Below, piece after piece: positions 35,405-44,273 of a stretch of DNA of 64,000 bases. Source of the DNA: Bombella pollinis (lineage in GTDB: Bacteria > Pseudomonadota > Alphaproteobacteria > Acetobacterales > Acetobacteraceae); assembly GCF_026385485.1 (NCBI RefSeq), contig NZ_JANIDX010000004.1, positions 1 to 64,000 on the forward strand. The letters are read 5' to 3'. The notes below the pieces were generated by a model. The model ran no database searches. It saw nothing but the letters and a program-made list of their open reading frames with translations, and had not been told where the DNA came from. Made by a program: the position numbers and the translations under genes. Numbering within the stretch: position 1 is the first letter of the stretch; the number at the start of each line of letters is the position of its first letter.

Positions 35405-36891
35405 TAGGGAACGTCCTTTAAAGGGTGCGTGTCATCCATGATTTTAACGATGCGGCTTGTGGAATGGCCATCTAGCAGTGGAGCAAGGCAGACCCGTCCG
35501 CCATAGGCCTTGACGAAATCTCCCCCTACGACTTCATCCTCTTTGTAATCAGCCCCTTTAACGATGATGTCCGGTTTAAGGGCGGTAATGGTCTCAAGGG
35601 GGGTGTCCTCATCAAATAGAACAACAAGATCGACATGGCGTAGGGCGCGTATAACCGTTGCGCGGGCTTGCTCATGCTGCAAAGGCCGCCGTGGACCTTT
35701 GAGCCGTTTGATAGAAGCATCGCTATTGAGGGCTACAATGAGTTTATCACCTTGCCCTGCAGCATATTGAACAAGGGCAACATGGCCGGGATGGAGCAAG
35801 TCAAAACAGCCATTCGTAAAGACGACCGAAGCCCCATGACGCTTCCACGTCTCCACAATCGCACAGGCATCAGTAAGAGGGAGGTAAGAGCCGTTATCGG
35901 CAATTTCCGCGAGGAGATGCTGATGCAATTCCTCATGCGTCACATAGGCTGTGCCTAATTTGCTCACCGCAATAGCGGCGGCTGTGGTAGCCATAGTGAC
36001 CGCACTGGGGAGGGCATGACCATCGGCCAACGCGCAGGCGATTGTGGCGATGACCGTATCGCCCGCGCCAGAGACATCATACACCTCTGAAGGATGAGCT
36101 TGGCAATGGAGGGGGGCGGCCTCTTGCTGCCAGAGGGTCATTCCTTTCTCGGAGCGTGTGAGGAGGATATCGCTACCTGTAAGAGAGGCTATGGCTGTGC
36201 AGGCTTGTTCAATCTCTGCCTCCTCATCTAAGGCCCATTCATGTCCAGTAGGCGGGCGGATAGAGGCGGTTTTTAACGCGGTGCGCAATTCTTGCCGGTT
36301 GGGTGTTAAAAGGCTTGCCCCGCGATAGGCGGATATATCAGCCCGTTTAGGGTCCACTAAGATAGGAATGTCCCGTGCGCGAGCGGCGGCAATAACATGT
36401 TGCAGCACATAATCAGACAGCACACCCTTGGCGTAGTCGGAGCAAATGAGGATGCGGCTTGTCTCTAACGCGGTGAGCGTTGCAGCAATGAGGGCATCCT
36501 CAACCGCACGGGGGAGGGGGTTCAGTTTCTCTTGGTCTAAGCGAACAATTTGTTGCCGCCCGCTAAGAACACGGGTTTTGGTAATGGTTGTCCAGTTAGG
36601 ATCGGTGATAAGGCCCGTTAAAGCGATGTCCGACCATTGTGCTAGGGCCTGACGGAGTGTTTCTGCCGCAGGGTCCTTGCCTACAACTCCGATGAGATGG
36701 ACCGGATGGCCAAGAGCCGCTGCATTCACCGCGACATTTGCGGCCCCACCGGGGGTTACATGCTCTTGAGTGTGCAATAAGACGGGGACGGGGGCCTCTG
36801 GGGAGATGCGATTGACCTCACCGCTAATATATTGGTCTAAAAGCAGGTCGCCCAGAATGGTGATGGTGCGGGTTGTTACAGGCTTGGACAA
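35404..36891 (-). CDS. hldE: bifunctional heptose-7-phosphate kinase / heptose-1-phosphate adenylyltransferase
   Basis: A 495-residue fusion making ADP-heptose for the LPS inner core. The N-terminal ribokinase-type domain (1 to about 320) has GDLLLDQYISGEVNRISPEAP, GGAANVAVNAAALG and DVSGAGDTVIA; the C-terminal nucleotidyltransferase domain begins VFTNGCFDLLHPGHVALV (about 357). Length is close to E. coli HldE (477). It follows truA on the minus strand after 32 bases and is coupled to the AGE-family gene. Confidence 0.95.
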   Translation of the reverse strand: MSKPVTTRTITILGDLLLDQYISGEVNRISPEAPVPVLLHTQEHVTPGGAANVAVNAAALGHPVHLIGVVGKDPAAETLRQALAQWSDIALTGLITDPNWTTITKTRVLSGRQQIVRLDQEKLNPLPRAVEDALIAATLTALETSRILICSDYAKGVLSDYVLQHVIAAARARDIPILVDPKRADISAYRGASLLTPNRQELRTALKTASIRPPTGHEWALDEEAEIEQACTAIASLTGSDILLTRSEKGMTLWQQEAAPLHCQAHPSEVYDVSGAGDTVIATIACALADGHALPSAVTMATTAAAIAVSKLGTAYVTHEELHQHLLAEIADNGSYLPLTDACAIVETWKRHGASVVFTNGCFDLLHPGHVALVQYAAGQGDKLIVALNSDASIKRLKGPRRPLQHEQARATVIRALRHVDLVVLFDEDTPLETITALKPDIIVKGADYKEDEVVGGDFVKAYGGRVCLAPLLDGHSTSRIVKIMDDTHPLKDVP

Positions 36892-36923
36892 AATACATAC
36901 CCCTTCATAGAAGTCATAGGATG

Positions 36924-37724
36924 TTAGCGCGTTTGGGTTGCGAAGGGATTATCAGGATAACCAACATCCATCAGGCATAGCCCATCAGGTGGAGCCGTAG
37001 GGCCTGCTTTGCAGCGATTACGGGCCTCTAAGGCTGTTTTTACACGCTCGGGGGACCATTGATGATGGCCAACTAACGCTAACGTTCCCACCATATTGCG
37101 GACTTGATGATGGAGAAAAGAGCGTGCTTGTGTATCAATATACACAGCCTCTCCCGAGCGTGTGATGGTCAGCTCATCCAAGGTGCGGAGGGCATCACGC
37201 GCTTGGCACGCGACAGCACGGAAGGATGTAAAATCGTGACTGCCGAGGAGGTGATTGGCCCCTTCCTGCATTGCCTCAATATCGAGCGGGGCGCGAATAT
37301 GCCAGACAAAGCCCTCCTGCATCGCAGGCCGAGCCGGGCGGTTGAGGATGGTGTAACGATATCGCCGCCATGTTGCAGAGAAGCGGGCATTCCATCCATC
37401 CGGTGCGGGGGCAGCCTCTAAAATGGAGATAGGGTGGGGTTTGAGGTGATAGCCCAGCGCATCACGCACAGCTTTGCGGCTGAGCGGGGCATCTTCTGGG
37501 AAGTCTAAATGCGCGACAAGCCCCGCTGCATGCACGCCCGAATCCGTCCGCCCTGCCGTTACGCTGCTGACCTTGCGGCCCTGTGTGAGATGCTGCGCAG
37601 CTTCTTCAATCAGTTGTTGGACGGAAAGGCCGCTCTTTTGCCGCTGCCAGCCTACAAAGGGCCGTCCATCAAACTCAACACGAATAGCCCAGCGGCTAAT
37701 ACCGGGGGGAGCAGCATCAAACAA
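36924..37724 (-). CDS. truA: tRNA pseudouridine synthase A
   Basis: A 266-residue enzyme making pseudouridine at tRNA positions 38-40. The catalytic Asp is in AGRTDSGVHAAG, with RVEFDGRPFVGWQRQ at the start and FLHHQVRNMVGTL later. The start appears to be TTG 37724, overlapping fmt by 8 bases. The def-fmt-truA order is standard for alphaproteobacteria. Confidence 0.95.
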   Translation of the reverse strand: MFDAAPPGISRWAIRVEFDGRPFVGWQRQKSGLSVQQLIEEAAQHLTQGRKVSSVTAGRTDSGVHAAGLVAHLDFPEDAPLSRKAVRDALGYHLKPHPISILEAAPAPDGWNARFSATWRRYRYTILNRPARPAMQEGFVWHIRAPLDIEAMQEGANHLLGSHDFTSFRAVACQARDALRTLDELTITRSGEAVYIDTQARSFLHHQVRNMVGTLALVGHHQWSPERVKTALEARNRCKAGPTAPPDGLCLMDVGYPDNPFATQTR

Positions 37725-38649
37725 AGCGGGTCCCTTTGCTAAGCGTGGTACCGCGGAGGAAGGCGTCTCGTGCCATCATGGCTCGCCCCGGTTTTTGAAT
37801 TTGCTCAATACGCAAACAGCCTTGCCCGCACGCAATGGTTAAAGCGTTATCCAATATGGTGCCCGGCATAGGGGATGCAGCGGTGAGAGCAGTGGCTTCG
37901 GCGTCATCCACTAGCGTTACGGCCCCAATGCGATAGCTTTGCTCATCCAATAAGGCATAGCTTCCTGGCCAAGGGATAAAGGCCCGGATTTGCCGCTCAA
38001 TCTCATGGGCGGGGCGTGTCCAATCGATATGCCCATCTTTGCGTTCTAAGCGCGGAGCGTAGCAGCTTTGGGCATCATCTTGCGGGCGAGGGGTGGGGTG
38101 CTCGGCTAAAGCACGGACGATTAAACGCCCACCACTCTCCGCTAATTTATCATGCAAGCTCCCAGCGGTATCCGTGGGGGTGATGGGTGTGGCCTCGGAG
38201 AGAATGACCGCCCCCGTATCAAGCCCTTTATCCATCTGCATAATGCAGACACCGCTTTTTTCATCCCCAGCGCGAATGGCTGATTGGATGGGCGAAGCCC
38301 CCCGCCAACGCGGCAGGAGGCTGGCATGAATATTTAAGCACCCAAGGCGGGGAGCATTAAGAATCGCCTCTGGAAGAAGCAACCCATAGGCCGCCACAAT
38401 CGCCGCATCTGCGTTGAAGGATTGGAAGATAGCCAGCTCTTCCTCATTATGGCGCAGTCTTTCTGGGGTGCGAACAGGAATGTTTAGCGCATCTGCGGCC
38501 TCATGCACGGGTTGCCGGCGTAATGACTTCCCCCGGCCTGCGGGGCGTGGGGGCTGGGTATAGACGGCCACAATATCATGGCCCGCTTTTATAAGCGCAT
38601 GAAGGGCAGGGACGGCAAAATCCGGCGACCCCATGAAGATGAGGCGCAT
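37717..38649 (-). CDS. fmt: methionyl-tRNA formyltransferase
   Basis: A 310-residue enzyme that formylates initiator Met-tRNA with 10-formyl-THF. It has MRLIFMGSPDFAVPAL at the start and the formyl-binding signature NIHASLLPRWRGASPIQSAI. It begins 4 bases after def, which later removes the formyl group, so both halves of the cycle are in one operon. Confidence 0.96.
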   Translation of the reverse strand: MRLIFMGSPDFAVPALHALIKAGHDIVAVYTQPPRPAGRGKSLRRQPVHEAADALNIPVRTPERLRHNEEELAIFQSFNADAAIVAAYGLLLPEAILNAPRLGCLNIHASLLPRWRGASPIQSAIRAGDEKSGVCIMQMDKGLDTGAVILSEATPITPTDTAGSLHDKLAESGGRLIVRALAEHPTPRPQDDAQSCYAPRLERKDGHIDWTRPAHEIERQIRAFIPWPGSYALLDEQSYRIGAVTLVDDAEATALTAASPMPGTILDNALTIACGQGCLRIEQIQKPGRAMMARDAFLRGTTLSKGTRFV

Positions 38650-38653
38650 GGGT

Positions 38654-39205
38654 TTATCGTCTCCGTTTTTGTTCCTTCGCTAGACGCCGCATAATCATAT
38701 TGCGTTTTAGCGAGGAGAGATGGTCCACAAATAAAATACCATCGAGATGGTCAATCTCATGTTGGATACAGGTGGCCAGTAAGCCCGATGCCTCTTGCTC
38801 AATGGTTTCACCAGCTAAATTACGATAGCGCACACGGATGGATTCCGGGCGGATAACCTCAGCATATTGGTTAGGGAGGGAGAGGCAGCCTTCCTCTCGC
38901 GCGGCGAGTGTCTCAGCAGAATCGATGATTTCTGGATTGATGAGGACCATCGGGTCGCGTGGTTCATCTTCGCGGGCAACATCGACAAGGACAAAGCGTT
39001 GGCTTAGGCCCACTTGTGGGGCCGCAAGGCCAATACCGGGGGCCTTATACATAGCCGAGAACATCCCCGGCAGAGCCTCACGAATCCCGCTCATATCCTC
39101 TGGTCGTACCTCATGGGCGACACGGCTGAGAACAGGTTGCGGCGCAACAAGAATTGACGTTGGGGCTATATCATCAAGCCGCTCAAGAAAATCTAAGTCT
39201 TTCAT
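38654..39205 (-). CDS. def: peptide deformylase
   Basis: A 183-residue metalloprotease removing the N-formyl group from nascent proteins. All three motifs are present: GIGLAAPQVG (57-66), EGCLSLP (metal Cys) and QHEIDHLDG (two His and Glu). First gene of the def-fmt-truA operon, divergent from hsp20. Confidence 0.96.
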   Translation of the reverse strand: MKDLDFLERLDDIAPTSILVAPQPVLSRVAHEVRPEDMSGIREALPGMFSAMYKAPGIGLAAPQVGLSQRFVLVDVAREDEPRDPMVLINPEIIDSAETLAAREEGCLSLPNQYAEVIRPESIRVRYRNLAGETIEQEASGLLATCIQHEIDHLDGILFVDHLSSLKRNMIMRRLAKEQKRRR

Positions 39206-39271
39206 ACGGCTATGTTAGCGGCTGGGCGGTGTTAATTCCAGCGTCTTCTTTGTATGCCTAATGAGGGAGGG

Positions 39272-39301
39272 CTTGCATCTTAGGAGGTGGATTATCATAT
39301 C
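39272..39301 (+). promoter_or_regulatory. candidate heat-shock (RpoH) promoter of hsp20
   Basis: CTTGCA (39272-39277) and CATATC (39296-39301), 18 bases apart, resemble the alphaproteobacterial RpoH pattern (CTTG... and CNTAT). A start near 39308 would place the thermometer hairpins at the 5' end of the mRNA. Weak by sequence alone but right by context. Confidence 0.4.
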
Positions 39302-39303
39302 AT

Positions 39304-39378
39304 GCAGCGTGGGGGATGCCTTTGGTAGGGTCGCCTGCTTGTTATCACGTCTCGCTCCTTGAGGAGGCCGTTTCGCTT
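39304..39378 (+). promoter_or_regulatory. ROSE-like RNA thermometer in the hsp20 leader
   Basis: Two hairpins can form. The first pairs GCAG-CG (39304-39309) with CG-C-CTGC (39332-39338). The second hides the ribosome site: C53-[G54 bulged]-C55-T56-C57-C58 (393xx) pairs with G63-G64-A65-G66-G67 over loop TTGA, covering GAGGAGG at 39361-39367. The 5' strand contains TCGCT, fitting the conserved U-U/C-G-C-U of ROSE elements with the bulged G. Heat would melt this stem and free the site for the ATG at 39379. Confidence 0.65.
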
Positions 39379-39897
39379 ATGTCGTCAGGACGTCTTTTTA
39401 CATCCCCCATGTTTTTGGGGTTTGACCATTTGGAACAAATGCTTGAGCGTGCTTCAAAAACAGCATCAGACGGTTACCCGCCGTATAATATTGAGCAGTT
39501 AAGCCGTACGGCTCTGCGGATTACCCTTGCTGTGGCAGGGTTTGTGATGGATGATTTGCAGATTACCCAAGAGGATAATCAGCTCGTCATTCGTGGTCGC
39601 CAAGCTGATGACGCGCAGGGCCGCGTGTTCATCCATCGCGGGATTGCAGCGCGGCAGTTTCATAAAGCCTTTGTCTTAGCAGAAGGCATTGAGATTGCTG
39701 GGGCGTGGCTTGATAATGGCTTGCTGCATATCGACCTCCATCGCCCAGAGCCAGAGGTGCGGATAAAACACATCACCATCCAGCAAGGCAGTGCTGAGCT
39801 TGCCACTGCGATGCCCGATATAGCCCGCCGGGATGATGTAAGCCCCGCGCGTGACCTATCCCCTGTGATGGAGGAGGGGCCGTTTGGGCGGGAGTAA
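39379..39897 (+). CDS. Hsp20 small heat-shock protein
   Basis: A 172-residue IbpA-type small heat-shock protein that holds aggregating proteins for refolding. The alpha-crystallin domain runs from about Y33 (PPYNIEQLS, LRITLAVAGFVMDDLQITQE, LVIRGRQ) to LHIDLHRPEPEVRIKHITI, with an I-x-I motif near its end. ATG 39379 is used because GAGGAGG stands upstream inside a thermometer hairpin; a longer frame from ATG 39316 would run through that structure. The DUF1150 gene overlaps its end. Confidence 0.92.
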   Translation: MSSGRLFTSPMFLGFDHLEQMLERASKTASDGYPPYNIEQLSRTALRITLAVAGFVMDDLQITQEDNQLVIRGRQADDAQGRVFIHRGIAARQFHKAFVLAEGIEIAGAWLDNGLLHIDLHRPEPEVRIKHITIQQGSAELATAMPDIARRDDVSPARDLSPVMEEGPFGRE

Positions 39898-40156
39898 GAA
39901 GGGGAAGCCCACTCAAACTAAGTCCGCACATGATGTTATAGAGGAGATGCACGCCCGTGCCCGTGCGATGACAGGTGCGGAGCTGCGGGATTGGGGTCTG
40001 ACAGAGGTCGCTTATCTGCGGCCTCTCCCCTATGAGGGAGCTTCCCTTGTGGCAATTTATGCCGCTGATGGCACACCCGTAGCGATTGCTGAGGATGAAG
40101 CCAGCGCGGTTGATGCCATCCTCGAGCAAGATATGGTGCCGACCTTCCTGCATTAG
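39884..40156 (+). CDS. DUF1150 family protein
   Basis: A 90-residue protein of the DUF1150 family, which in alphaproteobacteria is usually encoded after Hsp20; function unknown. The segment LRDWGLTEVAYLRPL followed by VAIYAADGTPVAIAEDEASA matches the family. It begins at TTG 39884 with GAGGAGGGG (39871-39879) upstream, overlapping the hsp20 stop by 14 bases, so it is co-translated and probably heat-induced. It converges on lptB. Confidence 0.85.
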   Translation: MGGSKKGKPTQTKSAHDVIEEMHARARAMTGAELRDWGLTEVAYLRPLPYEGASLVAIYAADGTPVAIAEDEASAVDAILEQDMVPTFLH

Positions 40157-40164
40157 CTCTGGGA

Positions 40165-40911
40165 TTAGAGGGAGAAGTTCTCCCCCAGATAGACGCGGCG
40201 AACGTCCTCGTTAGCCACAATGGCTTCCGGTGTGCCTTCCATTAAGACGCGCCCGCTATGGAGGATATAAGCGCGGTCAATCACTTCCAGCGTTTCGCGG
40301 ACATTATGGTCAGTAATTAACACGCCAATGCCGCGATCTTTTAGGTGCGAGACAAGGTCGCGAATCTCACTTACCGCAATAGGGTCAATCCCCGCTAGAG
40401 GCTCATCTAGGAGGATATAATTAGGCTGGCTAGCAAGAGCGCGGGCGATTTCTAGCCGCCGCCGCTCACCCCCTGATAGAGCAAGGGCAGGGGACCGCCG
40501 CAGCCGTGTAATACCAAACTCTGCAAGCAGGCCATCTAGCATAGCGTGGCGTTTGTCGCGGTCTTTCTCCACTGCTTCGAGCGCGACAAGAATATTCTGC
40601 TCAACATTTAACCCACGGAAGATGCTGGCTTCTTGGGGGAGATAGCCAACGCCTAAGCGTGCCCGGCGATACATGGGGAGGGGGGTAATATCAGCACCAT
40701 CAAGGGTGATGCTGCCCATATCGGCCTGCACAAGACCAACAATCATGTAAAAGCTGGTGGTTTTCCCTGCCCCATTCGGGCCAAGCAGCCCTACAGCCTC
40801 ACCTCGTTGCACATGGAGGGAAACATCATGCACAACAGTGCGCTTTTTATAGCTCTTGGCAATGCCATGTGCGGCTAAGCCGGGGGTCTCGCTGATAAGG
40901 TCGGTAGTCAT
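40165..40911 (-). CDS. lptB: LPS export ABC transporter ATPase
   Basis: A 248-residue ATPase powering LPS extraction from the inner membrane with LptFG. Walker A is GPNGAGKTT (44-52), the signature is LALSGGERRRLEIARAL, Walker B is YILLDEPLAGID. It overlaps lptA by 4 bases and is the last gene of the kdsD-lptC-lptA-lptB operon. lptF/lptG are not in the window. Confidence 0.95.
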   Translation of the reverse strand: MTTDLISETPGLAAHGIAKSYKKRTVVHDVSLHVQRGEAVGLLGPNGAGKTTSFYMIVGLVQADMGSITLDGADITPLPMYRRARLGVGYLPQEASIFRGLNVEQNILVALEAVEKDRDKRHAMLDGLLAEFGITRLRRSPALALSGGERRRLEIARALASQPNYILLDEPLAGIDPIAVSEIRDLVSHLKDRGIGVLITDHNVRETLEVIDRAYILHSGRVLMEGTPEAIVANEDVRRVYLGENFSL

Positions 40912-41828
40912 TGCTTGGTCTCATTTGGGACAATTAGGCCCTGTACAGGGTCACTAGAGCCAGAGAGCATGTGGGAAATGCCTGTTTTAAAATCCACAAT
41001 CGCTTGGGAGCCGTTATTTTGATTCTGCCCTTGGGTGACATGCACATTACCCACCATACGGGCAAGTTGCGGCCCAGCTAGATACACCCCTCGGTCCCCC
41101 GTGGCGGTTTGTCGCTCGGTGCGGACGACCACATGCCCCCAACCGTAAGCGCGGTCTAGATTTGTGTCTTGTTGGTCAGAATTGTTAGCACTCTGCCCCT
41201 TTTGGCTGGCACGGTTAGCCGCCTTCTGGGCATCAGTGAGCTCAAAAGCTTGCATAATATCGGCGGTGATGCGTTTGCCGTCACTCGTATTGACAGTAGC
41301 ATCTCCCCAGCCGATGGAGACGCGCGTATGGGGGTAATATTCCACAAGGTCGCGTGCGGTGAGGAGATGGCGTGGGCTTGTGAACTTCATGGCTTTGCCA
41401 GTCATCAGCATGACGCCTTTATCGACATCATAAAGCCCGTGATCCCCCCATCCTTGGTCCACAAGGTTATAGATATGGACATGCCCAAAGGCCTCTACGC
41501 GGTAAAGCTCCATATTCCCCGTATCGCTCTCTGTAGTTTGTGCGCTTTGGGGTTTGGGGCGGAGATAACCAACCAGCGTATCTGCATCCACAGTCATATC
41601 ACCACGCTGGGCACGCGCTCCACCTGTGAGGGTAACGGTCTGGCGGTTATGGTCGTAAATCTCCTCCTTCTTCCAAAAGAGATGCACAACTTGCCCGTGT
41701 GATTGGTCGGGCATGACAGTATCAGCCGCATGAGCAGAGCAAGGGGCTGCAAGAAGGGAGGTGGCGAGTGTTAACCCGGCCACTGCCAGAGGAGTATAAG
41801 AGCGAGAGAGGACAGAAAAACGCATCAT
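40908..41828 (-). CDS. lptA: LPS transport periplasmic protein LptA (OstA-like)
   Basis: A 306-residue exported protein with a signal peptide ending in APCSAHA and an OstA/LptA beta-jellyroll domain (YDHNRQTVTLTGGARAQRGD, ADTLVGYL, and a later WGHVVVRTERQTATGDRG). It should bridge LPS from LptC to LptD. It is far longer than E. coli LptA (185) through a Gln-rich middle and C-terminal part, a common alphaproteobacterial form. Confidence 0.88.
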   Translation of the reverse strand: MMRFSVLSRSYTPLAVAGLTLATSLLAAPCSAHAADTVMPDQSHGQVVHLFWKKEEIYDHNRQTVTLTGGARAQRGDMTVDADTLVGYLRPKPQSAQTTESDTGNMELYRVEAFGHVHIYNLVDQGWGDHGLYDVDKGVMLMTGKAMKFTSPRHLLTARDLVEYYPHTRVSIGWGDATVNTSDGKRITADIMQAFELTDAQKAANRASQKGQSANNSDQQDTNLDRAYGWGHVVVRTERQTATGDRGVYLAGPQLARMVGNVHVTQGQNQNNGSQAIVDFKTGISHMLSGSSDPVQGLIVPNETKQ

Positions 41829-41835
41829 GCCCTCC

Positions 41836-42576
41836 TTATGGGCTTTTTACGGGTTTGGGAGAAGAGGGGGTGGGCGATAAATCAGCAAAATGATTCGTCT
41901 TTCCTGCCCCGATGAACTGAATCGTATTTGTTTGTTGGTCCATAAAAGCCCCTTCAGCGTCCTGTGTGCCAAAAGGCCCTTCTGCATGGACCCAATCATG
42001 CGTGGCGACAATTTGTTGTGGCAGGTCGATATCAGCCGTAGGGCTATTCAGCAATAAGCCATCACTGCGATAAAGGACAACATGGCCGGTTAGGGTCAAT
42101 GTTTGTTCATGCTGGAGGTACATCCCTATATCAGCCCTCACATGAATCCATTGCCCGTTATGGAGCATAATATCGGCCACGGGGTCGGTCATATCAATGC
42201 GGTTATGCTCGCTTTGCTGGGCGATGCGCGCGGTGAGCGTGTAGGGCCGTTCATGCGAATCAATATCGTGATAAATAGCATGTTCCATCATACCGCTATC
42301 AGTATGGGTATGGCGCATCATCTCTAAGATAGCTTTATTTTGGTGGATGAGATGATTGATCTCCGGCCAAATGGCAATGCAGAGCAGCATAAGGAATGCA
42401 AAAGTTGGCAATCCCCATTTCGCCCGTTTAAACAATAAGCGGCGGCGGGCCATTGCGGCGGCAGAGGGCGGTGTGCGCCGGCGCGCGAGGGCCTCTTGCC
42501 GTAATTGGGCTAGTTGCTGCGTTTTTGCTGCGCGGTCTGGGTCAAAATCATCTCGATTAGGAGGGGGAGCCTTCAT
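41836..42576 (-). CDS. lptC: LPS export system protein LptC
   Basis: A 246-residue bitopic membrane protein, receptor of LPS from LptFG. A basic N-terminal region (RRRLLFKRAKWG) precedes one membrane segment (LPTFAFLMLLCIAIWPEI, about 56-73) and an OstA-like periplasmic domain (LTLTGHVVLYRSDGLLLNSP). Coupled to kdsD (4-base overlap) and 7 bases before lptA. Confidence 0.88.
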   Translation of the reverse strand: MKAPPPNRDDFDPDRAAKTQQLAQLRQEALARRRTPPSAAAMARRRLLFKRAKWGLPTFAFLMLLCIAIWPEINHLIHQNKAILEMMRHTHTDSGMMEHAIYHDIDSHERPYTLTARIAQQSEHNRIDMTDPVADIMLHNGQWIHVRADIGMYLQHEQTLTLTGHVVLYRSDGLLLNSPTADIDLPQQIVATHDWVHAEGPFGTQDAEGAFMDQQTNTIQFIGAGKTNHFADLSPTPSSPKPVKSP

Positions 42577-43550
42577 GAGAGACCTGCCCGTAAAAGGTCA
42601 TGGATATGGAGGATACCAAGAGGCCGGCGTTCTTCATCCAAGACGAACAAGCTGCTCACAGGGGTGGGACGGTGGCTCATAAGATGTTGCACCTCCTGTG
42701 CGCGAGCATGTGCTGTTGTGGTGAGCGGGCTGCGATTCATAATATCGGCTGCATAGGTTGCATCAAGGTCGCGCTCCAAAGCGGGGCGGAGGTCACCATC
42801 GCTGATAAAGCCACTCAGGCGGCCAGCTTCATCTAAAATGCCGATACAACCAAAGCGTTTGCGCGTCATTTCTAAAATGATAGAACGCAGCGGCATGGTC
42901 TCTTGCCCGAGAGGCATCTCATCGCCGCTATGCATAAAGTCACTTACAGGGCGTAAGCGTGCGCCTAATGTGCCAGCAGGGTGCAGTTGGTGGAAATCGT
43001 CTTGATTAAACCCCCGGCGGCCTAAAAGGGCAATCGCTAGAGCATCACCCAGAGCGAGTTGCAGCAGGCAAGAGGTCGTAGGGGCTAGGCCCATTGGGCA
43101 GGCCTCGGGCACTTGTGGGAGGATAAGCGGAATCTGCACAGCACGAGCAAGGGTAGAGTCGGGATTGCTGGTGAGGGCAATTTGCACCAACCCCAATCGC
43201 GTCGCATGGAGGAGAATCGGGGCTAATTCATCCGTCTCGCCGGAGTTGGAAAGATAGAGGATGACATCGCCACGCTCGACCATGCCGAGGTCCCCATGTG
43301 CTGCCTCAGCAGCATGGAGAAAGAGCGAGGGGGTTCCCGTGGAGGCTAAGGTCGCGTTGATTTTACGCCCAATATGGCCAGACTTCCCCATCCCTGTGAG
43401 GACGAGGCGGCCTTTCATAGTGAGGATAGCCTCTAAAGCCGCCTCAAACCCTACCTGCATAGGCCCTTGCAAAGCGGCTTCAAGCTGCTCAAGCCCCTGA
43501 CGCTCCATCAATAAGGCGTGGTAGGCTGTTGCGAGGGAGGGAGAGGTCAT
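42573..43550 (-). CDS. kdsD: arabinose-5-phosphate isomerase KdsD
   Basis: A 325-residue KpsF/GutQ-type isomerase converting ribulose-5-phosphate to arabinose-5-phosphate, first step to Kdo. An N-terminal SIS domain (VLTGMGKSGHIGRKINATLASTG, YLSNSGETDELAPIL) is followed by two CBS domains (from about 205; GFISDGDLRPAL, PLGILHIHDLLRAG). It heads the lpt genes on the minus strand, linking Kdo synthesis with LPS export. Confidence 0.94.
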   Translation of the reverse strand: MTSPSLATAYHALLMERQGLEQLEAALQGPMQVGFEAALEAILTMKGRLVLTGMGKSGHIGRKINATLASTGTPSLFLHAAEAAHGDLGMVERGDVILYLSNSGETDELAPILLHATRLGLVQIALTSNPDSTLARAVQIPLILPQVPEACPMGLAPTTSCLLQLALGDALAIALLGRRGFNQDDFHQLHPAGTLGARLRPVSDFMHSGDEMPLGQETMPLRSIILEMTRKRFGCIGILDEAGRLSGFISDGDLRPALERDLDATYAADIMNRSPLTTTAHARAQEVQHLMSHRPTPVSSLFVLDEERRPLGILHIHDLLRAGLS

Positions 43551-43562
43551 GAAGCAGTCGTA

Positions 43563-44213
43563 TCAAGCGCGGTGAGCAAAAATATCCGACACATCATAGC
43601 CGAGAAGGTCTAGCTTTGCACGGGTGGGCAGAAACTCATAACAGTCCTGAGCAAGCTCACGCCGCCCTTCGCGGATGAGCATAGCTTCTAGCTTCTCCCA
43701 AAGGGCATGGAGGTACAACACATCAGAGGCTGCATAGCGGAGCTGCTCCTCTGTTAAATGCGGGCTCCCCCAATCGGAGCTTTGTTGCTGTTTGGACATC
43801 TCAATACCGAGAAGCTCCCGGCTGAGATAGGCAAGGCCATGCTTATCGGTGAATGTATAAACAAGCCGTGCGGCGATTTTTGTGCAGATGATTGCGTTAA
43901 GCGTGATGCCCAAATAATGCTGCAATACAGCGACATCAAAGCGGGCAAAATGCATCAGCTTGGTGACAGAGGCATCTTGCAATAAGGCTTTGAGATTCGG
44001 GCAATGATGATAGCCGCGCCCGCCAAGATGTTCCGGGATGAATTGGACAAGATGTGCCTGCCCATCCCCGCTTGAGAGTTGAACAAGACATAGCCTATCG
44101 CGGTGAGGGTTAAGGCCCATTGTCTCGGTATCAATCGCGACAATTTTCCCTAGGTCCAATCCGTCCGGGAGGTCGCCCTCATGAAGATGAATGGCGTTGT
44201 GCGGAGTACTCAT
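43563..44213 (-). CDS. rnd: ribonuclease D
   Basis: A 216-residue DEDD 3'-5' exonuclease. Motifs are VAIDTETMGLN (first D and E), MHFARFDVAVLQHYLG (second D region) and YAASDVLYLHALWEKL (Y...D). It lacks the C-terminal HRDC domains of E. coli RNase D, as in other short alphaproteobacterial forms. The start is set at ATG 44213; the open frame extends upstream only because it runs through the tRNA-Leu gene. RNase D trims tRNA 3' ends and this gene sits 60 bases after a tRNA in the same direction. Confidence 0.92.
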   Translation of the reverse strand: MSTPHNAIHLHEGDLPDGLDLGKIVAIDTETMGLNPHRDRLCLVQLSSGDGQAHLVQFIPEHLGGRGYHHCPNLKALLQDASVTKLMHFARFDVAVLQHYLGITLNAIICTKIAARLVYTFTDKHGLAYLSRELLGIEMSKQQQSSDWGSPHLTEEQLRYAASDVLYLHALWEKLEAMLIREGRRELAQDCYEFLPTRAKLDLLGYDVSDIFAHRA

Positions 44214-44273
44214 AAAACCACCGGATTGTCTAAGGGGAGAACACATCCCCCCACATGAGCGGGGAGAAAGCCT

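Noticed and set aside
39302..39328. 8-codon frame after AGGAGGTGG upstream of hsp20
   Set aside because: The ribosome-site spacing is too long (about 14) and the site probably lies upstream of the transcription start.
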